Assembly: GCF_014697355.1 (NCBI RefSeq)
Contig: NZ_JACJRQ010000012.1
Span: 146,505-210,504 of the forward strand
Reading direction: 5' to 3'
Length of the DNA: 64,000 nucleotides
Source: Nostoc calcicola FACHB-3891
GTDB lineage: Bacteria; Cyanobacteriota; Cyanobacteriia; Cyanobacteriales; Nostocaceae
Shown: one piece after another, positions 48,053-56,227 of the stretch
Numbering within the stretch: the stretch's first letter is position 1
How the letters are laid out: the number at the start of each line of letters is the position of its first letter
Made by a program: the position numbers and the translations under genes
Notes under the pieces: model-generated
The model's database searches: none
Told to the model about the DNA's origin: nothing
What the model saw: the letters and a program-made list of their open reading frames with translations, nothing else

Positions 48053-48577
48053 TCAAATCGATAAACTCCAAAATTGTCCGGAGTAGTTCCCACAGTCAGC
48101 CATAATGGTTTTATTATTTACTCCATCGTTAATAATATCTAGACATTTATTCTTTCCCGTAAACTGGGTTTTCAAACGAAAAAATCCAGCAGTTTGTGTA
48201 GGTTCTATTTTCCACAATTGTCCAGAAAAGTTACCACATGTAGCCATAATGGTTTTATTATTTACTCCATCATTAATAATATCTAGACATTTATTCTTTC
48301 CCGTAAATTGTGTCCGTAGATAGTAATATCCCTTATATTTACTAGGCTTTATACTCCATAACTGTCCAGAGAAGTTACCACACGCAGCCATCGTAAGTTT
48401 GTTGTTCAATCCATCGTTGATGATGTCTAAGCACTTATCTGAACCTGTAAACTGAGTTCGTAAACGAGAATCACTTGACTGAGCAGTTGCATTTTCTAGT
48501 AAAGGTAAACTTACAAAAATGGATGCTATTGTACTTAATAAGGCAACTTTAGCCAAACATCTGATACTTTTCTTCAT
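48053..48577 (-). CDS. Secreted ricin-type beta-trefoil lectin-like protein
   Basis: 174 residues: signal peptide (to about residue 32, NATAQSS) then three tandem repeats of about 45 residues. Each reads (K/R)TQFTG(K/S)(D/N)KCLDIINDG(L/V)NNK and ends CGN(F/Y)SGQ(L/F)W, the QxW signature of a ricin B beta-trefoil. The three copies cover one complete trefoil, with two Cys per repeat. DNA of repeats 2 and 3 is nearly identical, so expansion or gene conversion is recent. Sugar binding is expected but the ligand is unknown. Confidence 0.88.
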   Translation of the reverse strand: MKKSIRCLAKVALLSTIASIFVSLPLLENATAQSSDSRLRTQFTGSDKCLDIINDGLNNKLTMAACGNFSGQLWSIKPSKYKGYYYLRTQFTGKNKCLDIINDGVNNKTIMATCGNFSGQLWKIEPTQTAGFFRLKTQFTGKNKCLDIINDGVNNKTIMADCGNYSGQFWSLSI

Positions 48578-49182
48578 GTATTTAAATAAAATCAGGTCTT
48601 TTTGTTTGTTATCATCATCTCAAATTTGATGATTTTTTGCTAGTATTAGCAAATTACCAAATAAACACAAGTAATGGATTTTGGATATTAATTATACTTG
48701 GAATAGTATTACAATTACAGAATCATTGAACTGCATTTAAGCTCTGTTTTGTTATTAACTAGCTCATGGCGTAACAGACAGAGGAAATATATGTGCGTTC
48801 ATTGCAATACACCCTAGTACCGCCGCGGAGTCAAAAGTCAAGAGTCAAAAATCAAAAAGCTTGTGTTGTCAGCTTTTGGGTGATTGTGAATGGTATCTCT
48901 ATTTCCGCCGCGCTGTACTAGAGCCAAATACTGTTCAATTACTTGCCAGCAAAAACTTACTGCGATCTTCTACAATAAAATTCAGTAAAAATTTTTAATT
49001 GTATAATTTACAACTGTAATTTTGGATATAATGCTGAATTATATTGTGACCATCAACAACAAAAGCCAAGACTCAACGGCTATAGATGTTTATAAAATTA
49101 GAGATTTGGGAATAATAGCTCATAAAGCAGCGATCGCAATTATTTGTAACGCTGTGTAAGTAAAATTACATTAGTATATATT
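48578..49182. other. Intergenic region with one MITE-like repeat
   Basis: 605 bp. 48814-48921 starts CTAGTACCGCCGCGG and ends CCGCCGCGCTGTACTAG, imperfect inverted ends of about 17 bp, with GTCAAAAGTCAAGAGTCAAA direct repeats inside. The remaining A/T-rich part before 49183 should hold the glycosyltransferase promoter. Confidence 0.55.
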
Positions 49183-50130
49183 ATGCCTAAAATAACTGTT
49201 TGTATTCCTACTTTTAATCGTATCTCTCTGTTGCCTTATGCGATCGCCAGCGTACTTAATCAATCAGAGCAAGACTTTGAACTAATTGTTTGTGATGACG
49301 GTTCTACCGATGGTACACCTGAATTAATTTCAAAGTACACAGACCATCGGATTAAATACATTCGTCATCCGCAAAATATTGGTAAAAGTAATAACATGCG
49401 CTCTGGATTTGATGCTGCCAACGGTGAATATTTTATTAAATTTGATGATGACGACGGACTAACACCTGATTTTCTCGCAAGTACGGCAGCTATTCTTGAC
49501 CGAGACTCTAGTATTGATTTTGTTGGTACAGACCATTGGATAATTGATATTAACAACATCCGAGATGAGGGAAAAACTCAGGAAAATTCTCATCGCTGGG
49601 GGAGAAAGGATTTACCAGCAGGTATTGTAGATAATTTGCTGGAAGTTGTATTTATCCATCAAAGTTTTCAAGTTGGAGCAACATTATTTCGGCGTAAGAC
49701 ACTACAAGAATTAGGATTTATGTTGCCCAATATGCAAAATTGCGAGGATAATGATTTATTTGTGCGGCTGGCGTTGGCTGGGAAAAAGGGTTATTATTTA
49801 CCAGAGTTACTGATGGAATATCGTTGCCATGCAGAGCAGCAAGGTATCAATCGAGCTATTCCTTATTTTTTTGATAAAGTTCGGTATTTAGAAAGTTATA
49901 AATTTGAATCGGAAAAGTTAGAAAATATTAGGCAGAATCGTTTAAAAGAAACGCAGTTATTATTAGGTTTGCGTTTAATTGAAAAGGGAGAAACGCAAAA
50001 AGGTAGAGAGTTAGTTTTAGCAGGACAATCTTTTTCCATTGCTAAAGCTTGGACTGGTTTGGGGTTATCGCTGTTACCAGTTGGGTTGCGAGGTAAGGCA
50101 TTTGATGCATTGCGACAGATGCGGGGTTAG
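49183..50130 (+). CDS. Glycosyltransferase family 2
   Basis: 315 residues. GT-A fold: ITVCIPTFNRISLLPYAIASVL at the N terminus, CDDGSTDGTPELI for nucleotide binding, and KFDDDDGLTPDF as the metal-binding DxD region. QNCEDNDLFVRLALAGK provides the ED catalytic-base motif. No transmembrane segment. It transfers a sugar to an unknown acceptor, perhaps surface polysaccharide. It is monocistronic as far as can be seen. Confidence 0.9.
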   Translation: MPKITVCIPTFNRISLLPYAIASVLNQSEQDFELIVCDDGSTDGTPELISKYTDHRIKYIRHPQNIGKSNNMRSGFDAANGEYFIKFDDDDGLTPDFLASTAAILDRDSSIDFVGTDHWIIDINNIRDEGKTQENSHRWGRKDLPAGIVDNLLEVVFIHQSFQVGATLFRRKTLQELGFMLPNMQNCEDNDLFVRLALAGKKGYYLPELLMEYRCHAEQQGINRAIPYFFDKVRYLESYKFESEKLENIRQNRLKETQLLLGLRLIEKGETQKGRELVLAGQSFSIAKAWTGLGLSLLPVGLRGKAFDALRQMRG

Positions 50131-50262
50131 AAAATAGCTCAATGTTTCACGCACAGACGCCCAGACGCAGAGAAAAGCCGCAAAGGGGTTGCTGAATTTA
50201 CCTATTGCCGTGGTAAATGGCTAGAATCAAAGTGTTTAGTTAACGTATTCGCGCTAAAGGTT

Positions 50263-50631
50263 TTGGCTACTGTATCTTGTCCCCGCTGCCATCAACTTGT
50301 TGATAGTCAAGCTATTAGTTGTCCCTATTGTCGGATAACACTTAAAGCTTACGGTCATCCCGGTATTCCTTTGCACCGTGCAACTGGGGACGGCTATCTG
50401 TGTGACACCTGCACTTATCATGCTGATGATACTTGCAATTTTCCCCACCGTCCTCACGCCAAAGACTGTACCCTCTACCAAAATACTGAAGAGACAAAGT
50501 TAGATTTAGAACAGCATCGTCACTCCAAGAGTTTTGCGGTAACTGTGAAAACTTGGCTAAAACGCAATCAGACTTTGCTGTTGATATTGGGTTTATTATT
50601 GGTCTGCTTGTTATTCAGTTTAGTAACTTAG
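50263..50631 (+). CDS. Zinc-ribbon protein with C-terminal membrane anchor
   Basis: 122 residues. Start is TTG (LATVSCPRCHQLV), since no ATG or GTG fits upstream and the frame begins with conserved-looking sequence. Two CxxC pairs (CPRC, CPYC) form a zinc ribbon. A second Cys/His-rich segment follows (YLCDTCTYHADDTCNF... HAKDCTLY). The C terminus is a single hydrophobic helix (LLLILGLLLVCLLFSLV). So it is a tail-anchored protein with a cytoplasmic metal-binding head. Function unknown. Confidence 0.7.
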   Translation: MATVSCPRCHQLVDSQAISCPYCRITLKAYGHPGIPLHRATGDGYLCDTCTYHADDTCNFPHRPHAKDCTLYQNTEETKLDLEQHRHSKSFAVTVKTWLKRNQTLLLILGLLLVCLLFSLVT

Positions 50632-50675
50632 ATTAATGCTACAAACCACTCACCAACAAACTTTGGTCATTAATG

Positions 50676-50843
50676 TTACAACATTAAGTCTTAAGGTTAC
50701 AACATTAAGTCTTAGAGCTAGAACATAAAGCCTTAAGGTTACAACATTAAGTCTTAAAGTTACAACATTAAGTCTTAAGGTTACAACATTAAGTCTTAGA
50801 GCTAGAACATAAAGCCTTATGGTTACAACATTAAGCCTTAAAG
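50676..50843. repeat. Tandem array of eight 21-bp units
   Basis: Units read TTACAACATTAAGTCTTAAG plus G, with variants ending TTAGAG and a distinct variant starting CTAGAACATAAAGCC. The order of variants itself repeats, so blocks of several units were duplicated together. No start codon fits, so it is likely noncoding. Confidence 0.9.
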
Positions 50844-51016
50844 TTCAAGCGATCGCTGTTGACTGTGAAGGTGAAATAGACTATCGGGTGGCGATCGTAC
50901 TACTCAATCAACCTTGGTCACATCATAGCAGCGCAATGCAGCATCAAAAATTCAAGATGCCGTACCCTCAACAGTAACACCCTACAATTGAATATCACTT
51001 ACTTATTACTTTTACC
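50844..51016. other. Spacer after the 21-bp array
   Basis: No gene seen. Convergent end of nblS. Confidence 0.3.
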
Positions 51017-52960
51017 TTATTTGGTGATTTTGGGGGTTTCAGCATTAGGCTCAACTATTACAGGTAGTGGTTCTTCTTCAAATACGGCTAAGTCGAACCA
51101 AAAAGTCGTACCAATGCCAACTTCACTCACCAAATGGACTTTACTACGGTGTCTGTCGATGATGTTTCTAACAATCGATAAACCTAAACCTGTGCCTTCT
51201 AGGGTATGAACTCGGTTTTCTACGCGGAAGAAGCGCTCAAAAATTGAATGTTGGTCTTCTGTGGCAATACCAATTCCTGTATCGGAAATTTCAATTCGCA
51301 CTGGCGGAGATTGGGTGTGATTAGGCTTAAAATCTAGTTGGTAGGCGCGGATTGCCACTTTACCGCCAGCTTTTGTGAATTTGAGGGCATTACCAATCAA
51401 ATTACCAAATACTTGTACCAACAAATCATAATTACCTACTACGAAGGGCAAATTAGGAGCAACTTCTTGAATGAGTTCAACACATTTATCTTTAGCATTG
51501 AGTTGATAAGTACGCAGTGTTTGCTCGATCGCTTGGGCTAAATCCACTCCATCAAAGCTATAATTCCGACCAGATTCGAGTTTTGACAAGTCTAAAACAT
51601 CGTTAACTAAGCGAGTCAGGCGATCGGTTTCATGGTTTACTGTTTGCAGAAACTCTTGCCGTTCTTTTACGCCCAAGTCTTCGCCGTAGTCGTGCAAGGT
51701 TTCAATATAGGTTTTGATGTTGAATAAAGGCGTTCGCAGTTCGTGAGAAACGTTGCTGATAAATTGGCTTTTGGCTTCGTTTAATTCCACCTCGCGGGTG
51801 ATATCTTGGACGGTAATGGCAATGCCTTTGATACTTTCTCGTTGCGAGTTGAGTACTGTAGTCAAGAGAATTCGGACTGTCCGGTGGATGGGTTGGTTGA
51901 GAAAAATCCGGAATTCGGCGCTTTCGCATTCGCCTGCTGCCATTTCGTACAAAGTGCGAGTGATTTCCATCTGTACCGCCGGGGGTAAGTGATGTAGTAC
52001 ATTGTGGCCTACCACTTCAGCGGCTTCCCAACCAAAAATTCGCTGAGCTGTGGGGTTGACTAAAATCACCTGCATATTGTTATCTATCAACACAGCGCCA
52101 TCAGCGATGGTGGAAACTAGAGTTTCTAGCTTGGCTTTTTCGGCGGTGAGTTCTTCGATATTTTGTTCTTCATAGCGCTCTAATCGCTCTGCCATCTCAT
52201 TAAAGCTTAAAATTAATTCCCCCAGTTCGCCCCCTAAAGGTAAATCAATCCGCTGTTTGAAATTCCCAGTCGCAATTTGCTTCACGCCCACCAGCAGTTC
52301 TTTAATTGGCTTGGTGATGGTCAAAGCGTTAATCACTCCTGCCAAAATTACCATTACCCAAATAGTAATAAATACAGCAATGGTGACATCGCGGGTAAAA
52401 TTGGTGGAGATGACAGCAGTTTGATTGGGATTAATACCGATCGCTAATACACCCAAGTATTTTTCATTGACGATCAAGGGAATAAATACATCCGTGACCG
52501 TACCAGATGGGGTTGTATGTTGCCGCACCATCGGCTTTTCCCCATCACCAGGATAATCCTCTGGCAGTTGTATTCGCCGCTCAATGGTGAGGGAGTTTTC
52601 TACCTCCTGTTCCCAAAAAGGAATGCCAAAAAAGATTTTCCCAGTTTCATCGGCATACAGCATATAACGCACACTAGAGGTGCTGCTGTAGAAGCGTTGG
52701 GAAAATTGGGCAACCTCAGTCAAATTATTATCAGCCACTAGGGGGGCAACATTGGCAGCAAGCAGCAGTCCCAAATCACGCCCGAAGCGGGTGTCATTCA
52801 TCCGTGCATCCTGCTGAATCGTGTTCACAGCCCAAAAGGTCAAACCACTCATCACCAAGGAGACTACCATTGTCGCCACAGCCAAGAGTTTGGTTTGGAG
52901 GGTGAACTCAGACCACCAACTGGCGATCGCATCTCGAATTGTTTTTATCAGAGCTAGCAT
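51017..52960 (-). CDS. nblS: Sensor histidine kinase NblS/Hik33 (DspA)
   Basis: 647 residues. Two TM helices (about 28-48 and 190-212) flank an extracytoplasmic sensor domain. HAMP follows (about 213-265, ALTITKPIKELLVGVKQIATGNF), then a coiled coil, PAS (about 280-390), HisKA with the phospho-acceptor His near residue 404 (FISNVSHELRTPLFN), and HATPase (NLIGNALKFT, DTGIGI, GTGLGLSIV). This order and length are those of the conserved cyanobacterial kinase controlling high-light, cold and nutrient-stress responses and phycobilisome degradation. In other cyanobacteria it lies beside purD. Here purD is 1.5 kb upstream. Confidence 0.93.
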   Translation of the reverse strand: MLALIKTIRDAIASWWSEFTLQTKLLAVATMVVSLVMSGLTFWAVNTIQQDARMNDTRFGRDLGLLLAANVAPLVADNNLTEVAQFSQRFYSSTSSVRYMLYADETGKIFFGIPFWEQEVENSLTIERRIQLPEDYPGDGEKPMVRQHTTPSGTVTDVFIPLIVNEKYLGVLAIGINPNQTAVISTNFTRDVTIAVFITIWVMVILAGVINALTITKPIKELLVGVKQIATGNFKQRIDLPLGGELGELILSFNEMAERLERYEEQNIEELTAEKAKLETLVSTIADGAVLIDNNMQVILVNPTAQRIFGWEAAEVVGHNVLHHLPPAVQMEITRTLYEMAAGECESAEFRIFLNQPIHRTVRILLTTVLNSQRESIKGIAITVQDITREVELNEAKSQFISNVSHELRTPLFNIKTYIETLHDYGEDLGVKERQEFLQTVNHETDRLTRLVNDVLDLSKLESGRNYSFDGVDLAQAIEQTLRTYQLNAKDKCVELIQEVAPNLPFVVGNYDLLVQVFGNLIGNALKFTKAGGKVAIRAYQLDFKPNHTQSPPVRIEISDTGIGIATEDQHSIFERFFRVENRVHTLEGTGLGLSIVRNIIDRHRSKVHLVSEVGIGTTFWFDLAVFEEEPLPVIVEPNAETPKITK

Positions 52961-53076
52961 CTTAAATAAAGTTGTTAGTAGTCCTTCTTATAAACCCCAA
53001 CAACTAAAAAATTAACAGTTAATTTGACAAATATGTTAGGGATGAGGGGGGAATGACGAAATTGGCAGAAATAACT

Positions 53077-53469
53077 TCATGGAATAAACAGCCGACCAAC
53101 TCCCATGTAGTTTTCAATGTCAAGTACAATCTCGATGAGACGATCTACACATTGCTCTCGATAGTCGAACTCATCAAGGCGCTCAAGATCCCCAATTGTA
53201 ACTACAGGAAATGAATCCGTTGTGTTTTCCTCGCGCATGACTTTCTCCAAAGAATCTTCACCTTTCATGTTCCGATTTGCTGTGAGGACGATCATTTGGT
53301 TTGCCTGAGCGAAACGCCAGAGAATACGGTCGCTACTGTCCATCAATAAACCAGCCTCTCGAAAGGTCACAAAACGAACACATATCAACTCCAGCCAACC
53401 GCCCTTTGCCAAAATGCCAAGGAAAACAAGCGCATATCCGTCAAGATTGTAATCAACTAAGAAGGTCAT
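53077..53469 (-). CDS. DUF5615-like PIN-fold protein, putative toxin
   Basis: 130 residues. VDYNLDG at the N terminus and MIVLTANRNM in the middle fit the acidic motifs of the DUF5615 / PIN-like family. Its start overlaps the DUF433 gene stop by 4 nt (ATGA), the usual arrangement of DUF433-DUF5615 pairs thought to be toxin-antitoxin modules. RNase activity is inferred from the fold and not certain. Confidence 0.7.
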   Translation of the reverse strand: MTFLVDYNLDGYALVFLGILAKGGWLELICVRFVTFREAGLLMDSSDRILWRFAQANQMIVLTANRNMKGEDSLEKVMREENTTDSFPVVTIGDLERLDEFDYREQCVDRLIEIVLDIENYMGVGRLFIP

Positions 53470-53843
53470 GACGGCTTTGAAGCGCGTTTGGCTTTTTGTT
53501 CCTCAAGCTTTGCCCAAAGAGTTTCTTGTTCGAGTTTACGTGGGATTGTTGCAATGCGGGCGAAATGTTCGCGGTTGCGATCTTCCCAATACTGGCGAAT
53601 TTCTTCTCTAGTTTGCAACACTTGTTGATATTCAGTTTCTACCTGAGTGGAATTTGCTTTGATGTAAGACAAAACAGCGCTAAGTTGTTCATCTGTAAGA
53701 TTAAATTTGTCACGGATTAATTTTGGTGGATACTGAGCTTTGAGAAGATCCATCACATCATAAACCGTCAGGCGTGTACCTGCGATCGTCAATCCACGTT
53801 CTGTACGAATAATGGCTGTTTGTCTATCGGATGCTGGAGTCAT
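53466..53843 (-). CDS. DUF433 protein, putative antitoxin
   Basis: 125 residues. The DUF433 core (GLTIAGTRLTVYDVMDLLKAQYPPKLIRDKFNLTDEQLSAVLSYI) is an HTH-like DNA-binding fold near the N terminus. A long charged helix follows (ETEYQQVLQTREEIRQYWEDRN), which may embrace the toxin. It precedes and overlaps the DUF5615-like gene. Confidence 0.78.
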   Translation of the reverse strand: MTPASDRQTAIIRTERGLTIAGTRLTVYDVMDLLKAQYPPKLIRDKFNLTDEQLSAVLSYIKANSTQVETEYQQVLQTREEIRQYWEDRNREHFARIATIPRKLEQETLWAKLEEQKAKRASKPS

Positions 53844-53923
53844 ATCTTGAGCTACTGGAAAACTGACTTTATATTACCCTGCACAAAAAGCTCCGCGGCA
53901 CCGCATTTTAAGAGGGCGCATCG

Positions 53924-54289
53924 CTAAGATGCTACTGCAAAATCTGTGTACTGCCGCATCTTCGGCTCATGGAATGCCAACACTATATCCTCCTTGGCGA
54001 CACCTGCACGAACTAGGTCAGTTGCGATACCATCCTCAGTCCAATCTTCCTCAATCCAGAATTTGCCATCTCGAATCCGAACGTAGGCGGTGATACCAGT
54101 AATGCGTTCGCGTAGCGCGCCGGAGGCATCGCCATTTTGCCAACCAAGGTTCATCCAAATATAGTGACCCTTTGGCTCATCTATAATCAAGAATGTTTCG
54201 ATATCTCGGTGAGGACGACGGTTACATAGTTCTACGTACTCATTCAGGATACGCTTAATTATTTTGGGATACTCAGTTAATTTATCCAT
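53924..54289 (-). CDS. xisI: XisI-family protein (fdxN element excision controlling factor I) with repeat-derived insert
   Basis: 121 residues. Typical XisI sequence: MDKLTEYPKIIKRILNEY, YIWMNLGWQNG, RDGKFWIEEDWTEDGIATDLV, GVAKEDIVLAFHEP. Residues about 51-61 (DASGALRERI) are extra. They are encoded at 54105-54130 by the interspersed repeat GCGTTCGCGTAGCGC, here in frame. XisI and XisH act together in heterocyst-element excision or its control in Anabaena. Here XisH is only a fragment, so function is doubtful. Its start overlaps the xisH remnant stop by 13 nt, as in intact xisHI pairs. Confidence 0.85.
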   Translation of the reverse strand: MDKLTEYPKIIKRILNEYVELCNRRPHRDIETFLIIDEPKGHYIWMNLGWQNGDASGALRERITGITAYVRIRDGKFWIEEDWTEDGIATDLVRAGVAKEDIVLAFHEPKMRQYTDFAVAS

Positions 54290-54390
54290 TGTCCGATCTC
54301 CTCTGTCTGTGTATCGACGACAATCAGCGGAAGTTGGTGTTTGTTGAGGATGAGTTGAATCACATCCTGCTTGAAGAAGCTTTTGTAAGC
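54277..54390 (-). pseudogene. xisH: 3' remnant of xisH
   Basis: About 37 codons remain: AYKSFFKQDVIQLILNKHQL, then PLIVVDTQTEEIGQWIN and a stop at 54279-54277, overlapping xisI. This is the XisH C terminus. Upstream sequence is replaced at about 54390 by the 120-bp-type MITE, so the N-terminal restriction-endonuclease-like domain is gone. Confidence 0.8.
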
Positions 54391-54519
54391 GTTCGCATAA
54401 GCAGTATGAACTTCCCTTGTGGTCTGGGAGGTTAAGGGGTAAGGGGTAAAGGATATATTTGAAACCTTTTCCCTTTCCCCTTTCCCTTTCCCCTTTCCCC
54501 TTTAACCGAACCGTATTGC
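54391..54519. mobile_element. Diverged copy B of the 120-bp MITE
   Basis: It shares with copy A the block ATAAGCAGTATGAACTTCCC TTGTGGTCTGGG (split here), the GGTTAAGGGG/CCCTTTCCCC tract and the right end CCGAACCGTATTG (54506-54518). The left end is degraded and fuses with xisH. No target duplication is left. The right end runs into the purD 3' end. Confidence 0.8.
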
Positions 54520-55791
54520 CAGTACTCTATGACCAATATCTCTCCGGTAATATATCCCCTGAAATTGAATATACTCGATCCCTGCATAGGCTTGGGCGAT
54601 CGCTTGCTCAAAATCTGCTCCAATGCCAGTTACATTTAATACCCGTCCCCCATCTGTCACTACTTGTTGTTGCTGGTTCAATTTCGTCCCTGCATGAAAT
54701 ACAATTGCTCCGGCTTTTTCTGCTTCTCCAATACCAGTAATGGTCTGATTTTTTGTGTATTCTCCCGGATAACCGCCGGAAGCTGCAACCACTGTGGCAG
54801 ATGCTCCTGCCTTCCAAGCAATGGGCGGCAATTCACCTAAGCGCTGCTGTACGCAAGCTAAAAGCAATTCTTCTAAAGGTGTGTCTAAAAGTGGTAAAAT
54901 TACCTGGGTTTCGGGATCGCCGAAGCGGCAGTTAAATTCCAAAACTTTGAAGTTGCCATCGGGTGCAACCATTAACCCAGCATACAGTACACCACGGTAG
55001 TCGATGCCTTTGGATTTTAAAGAGGCGATCGCTTTTTCTAAAACTTCAGTTTGAACCTGTGCCATTAACTCTGGTGTCGCAATGGGTGTAGGCGCATAGG
55101 CTCCCATCCCGCCAGTATTTTCCCCAGTATCGCCTTCACCAATTCGCTTATGATCTTGAGCTGGCAGTAAAGGTCTAATTGTTAACCCATCCGTTAACGC
55201 TAAAACCGATACCTCTTGCCCAATCAAACATTCTTCAATGACCACGAATTCACCAGCACTGCCAAATTGTCCCTGAAAAATCGCATCAATGGCAGCCTGG
55301 GCTTGTGCAACTGTTTCAGCCACCGTTACACCCTTACCAGCAGCCAAGCCATCAGCTTTGACAACAATTGGCGTTCCTTGAGATTTAACGTATGATTTTG
55401 CTGCTGCTGCCTCTGTAAATACCGCAGCCCGCGCCGTGGGAATCCCGGCTTCTTGCATCAGGGCTTTTGCCCAAGCTTTACTTGCCTCAATCTGCGCCCC
55501 TGCTCTGACAGGGCCAAATACCATTAGTCCTTTGTCTTGGAGATAGTCTGTGATTCCCTTAGCTAAGGGGACTTCTGGCCCGACTATCACCAGAGTGATG
55601 CCATGTTCTAGAGCATATCGGCTTATACCCTCAAAATCATCTACTGCCAGGGGCAGGTTCTGGCAACGCTTCATACTTGCTGTGCCCCCGTTCCCTGGTA
55701 CACAAACAACTTGCTCAATTTGCTCAGATTGCAGCAGTTTCCATGCCAGAGCGTGTTCGCGCCCCCCATTCCCTACAACTAAAACTTTCAC
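54502..55791 (-). CDS. purD: Phosphoribosylamine-glycine ligase (GAR synthetase)
   Basis: Second step of purine synthesis. It is an ATP-grasp enzyme of 429 residues from the GTG at 55791 (VKVLVVGNGGREHAL), which has AGGA 5 nt upstream. Other starts upstream give no family sequence. Family motifs are GNGG, GPEVPLAKGI, KADGLAAGKGV, EENTGGMGAY-like GENTGGMGAY and EFNCRFGDPE. The last residues (IRFG) and the TAA are encoded by the terminal inverted repeat of the MITE at 54506-54518. The native C terminus has been replaced or extended. Confidence 0.94.
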   Translation of the reverse strand: MKVLVVGNGGREHALAWKLLQSEQIEQVVCVPGNGGTASMKRCQNLPLAVDDFEGISRYALEHGITLVIVGPEVPLAKGITDYLQDKGLMVFGPVRAGAQIEASKAWAKALMQEAGIPTARAAVFTEAAAAKSYVKSQGTPIVVKADGLAAGKGVTVAETVAQAQAAIDAIFQGQFGSAGEFVVIEECLIGQEVSVLALTDGLTIRPLLPAQDHKRIGEGDTGENTGGMGAYAPTPIATPELMAQVQTEVLEKAIASLKSKGIDYRGVLYAGLMVAPDGNFKVLEFNCRFGDPETQVILPLLDTPLEELLLACVQQRLGELPPIAWKAGASATVVAASGGYPGEYTKNQTITGIGEAEKAGAIVFHAGTKLNQQQQVVTDGGRVLNVTGIGADFEQAIAQAYAGIEYIQFQGIYYRRDIGHRVLAIRFG

Positions 55792-55869
55792 TGATTTCCT
55801 CGTGCGTTCCTTGCGAAACGAGAATGTCCTATGGGACTCTCGCGGATCAATTTTTCCATTAATTCTCAC

Positions 55870-56090
55870 ACTTGTGCAAGCCCTTTCTGGAGGGAATGGG
55901 GAATGGGGAATGGGGAATGGGGAAGGGGGAAGGGAGAATGGGCAAACAGCCCTAAGCTTTAACTGTACAGCTCAATTCGTAGGTTAGGTTGAGGTACGAA
56001 ACCCAACAAATACGTTGGGTTTTCACACGGTAAGCCCAACCTACAAAAAAATGGCGTTCGCGTAGCGTCTCGCAGAGAAGGTATTGCTAT
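55870..56090. repeat. Three adjacent interspersed repeats upstream of the epimerase gene
   Basis: GGGGAATG heptads (55894-55925); an inverted repeat GTAGGTTAGGTT... AACCTAC (55980-56044) with CCCAACAAATACGTTGGG inside; and GGCGTTCGCGTAGCGTCTCG (56051-56070), the class also present in xisI. 56091-56227 is A/T-rich and probably carries the promoter. Confidence 0.65.
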
Positions 56091-56227
56091 ATATTTATTT
56101 AAATATTTGTTATCTATGGATAATTGCAATAATTGATGATTTGTTTTTTTCAAGCAATAATTACTGTTAATTACAACTATTAGTCTGTGAATACACAGAT
56201 TAGTAAAGACATCAGAAAATAGGCAAC

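Noticed and set aside
50676..50843. CRISPR array
   Set aside because: The 21-bp units are contiguous, with no unique spacers, and no cas gene is present in the window.
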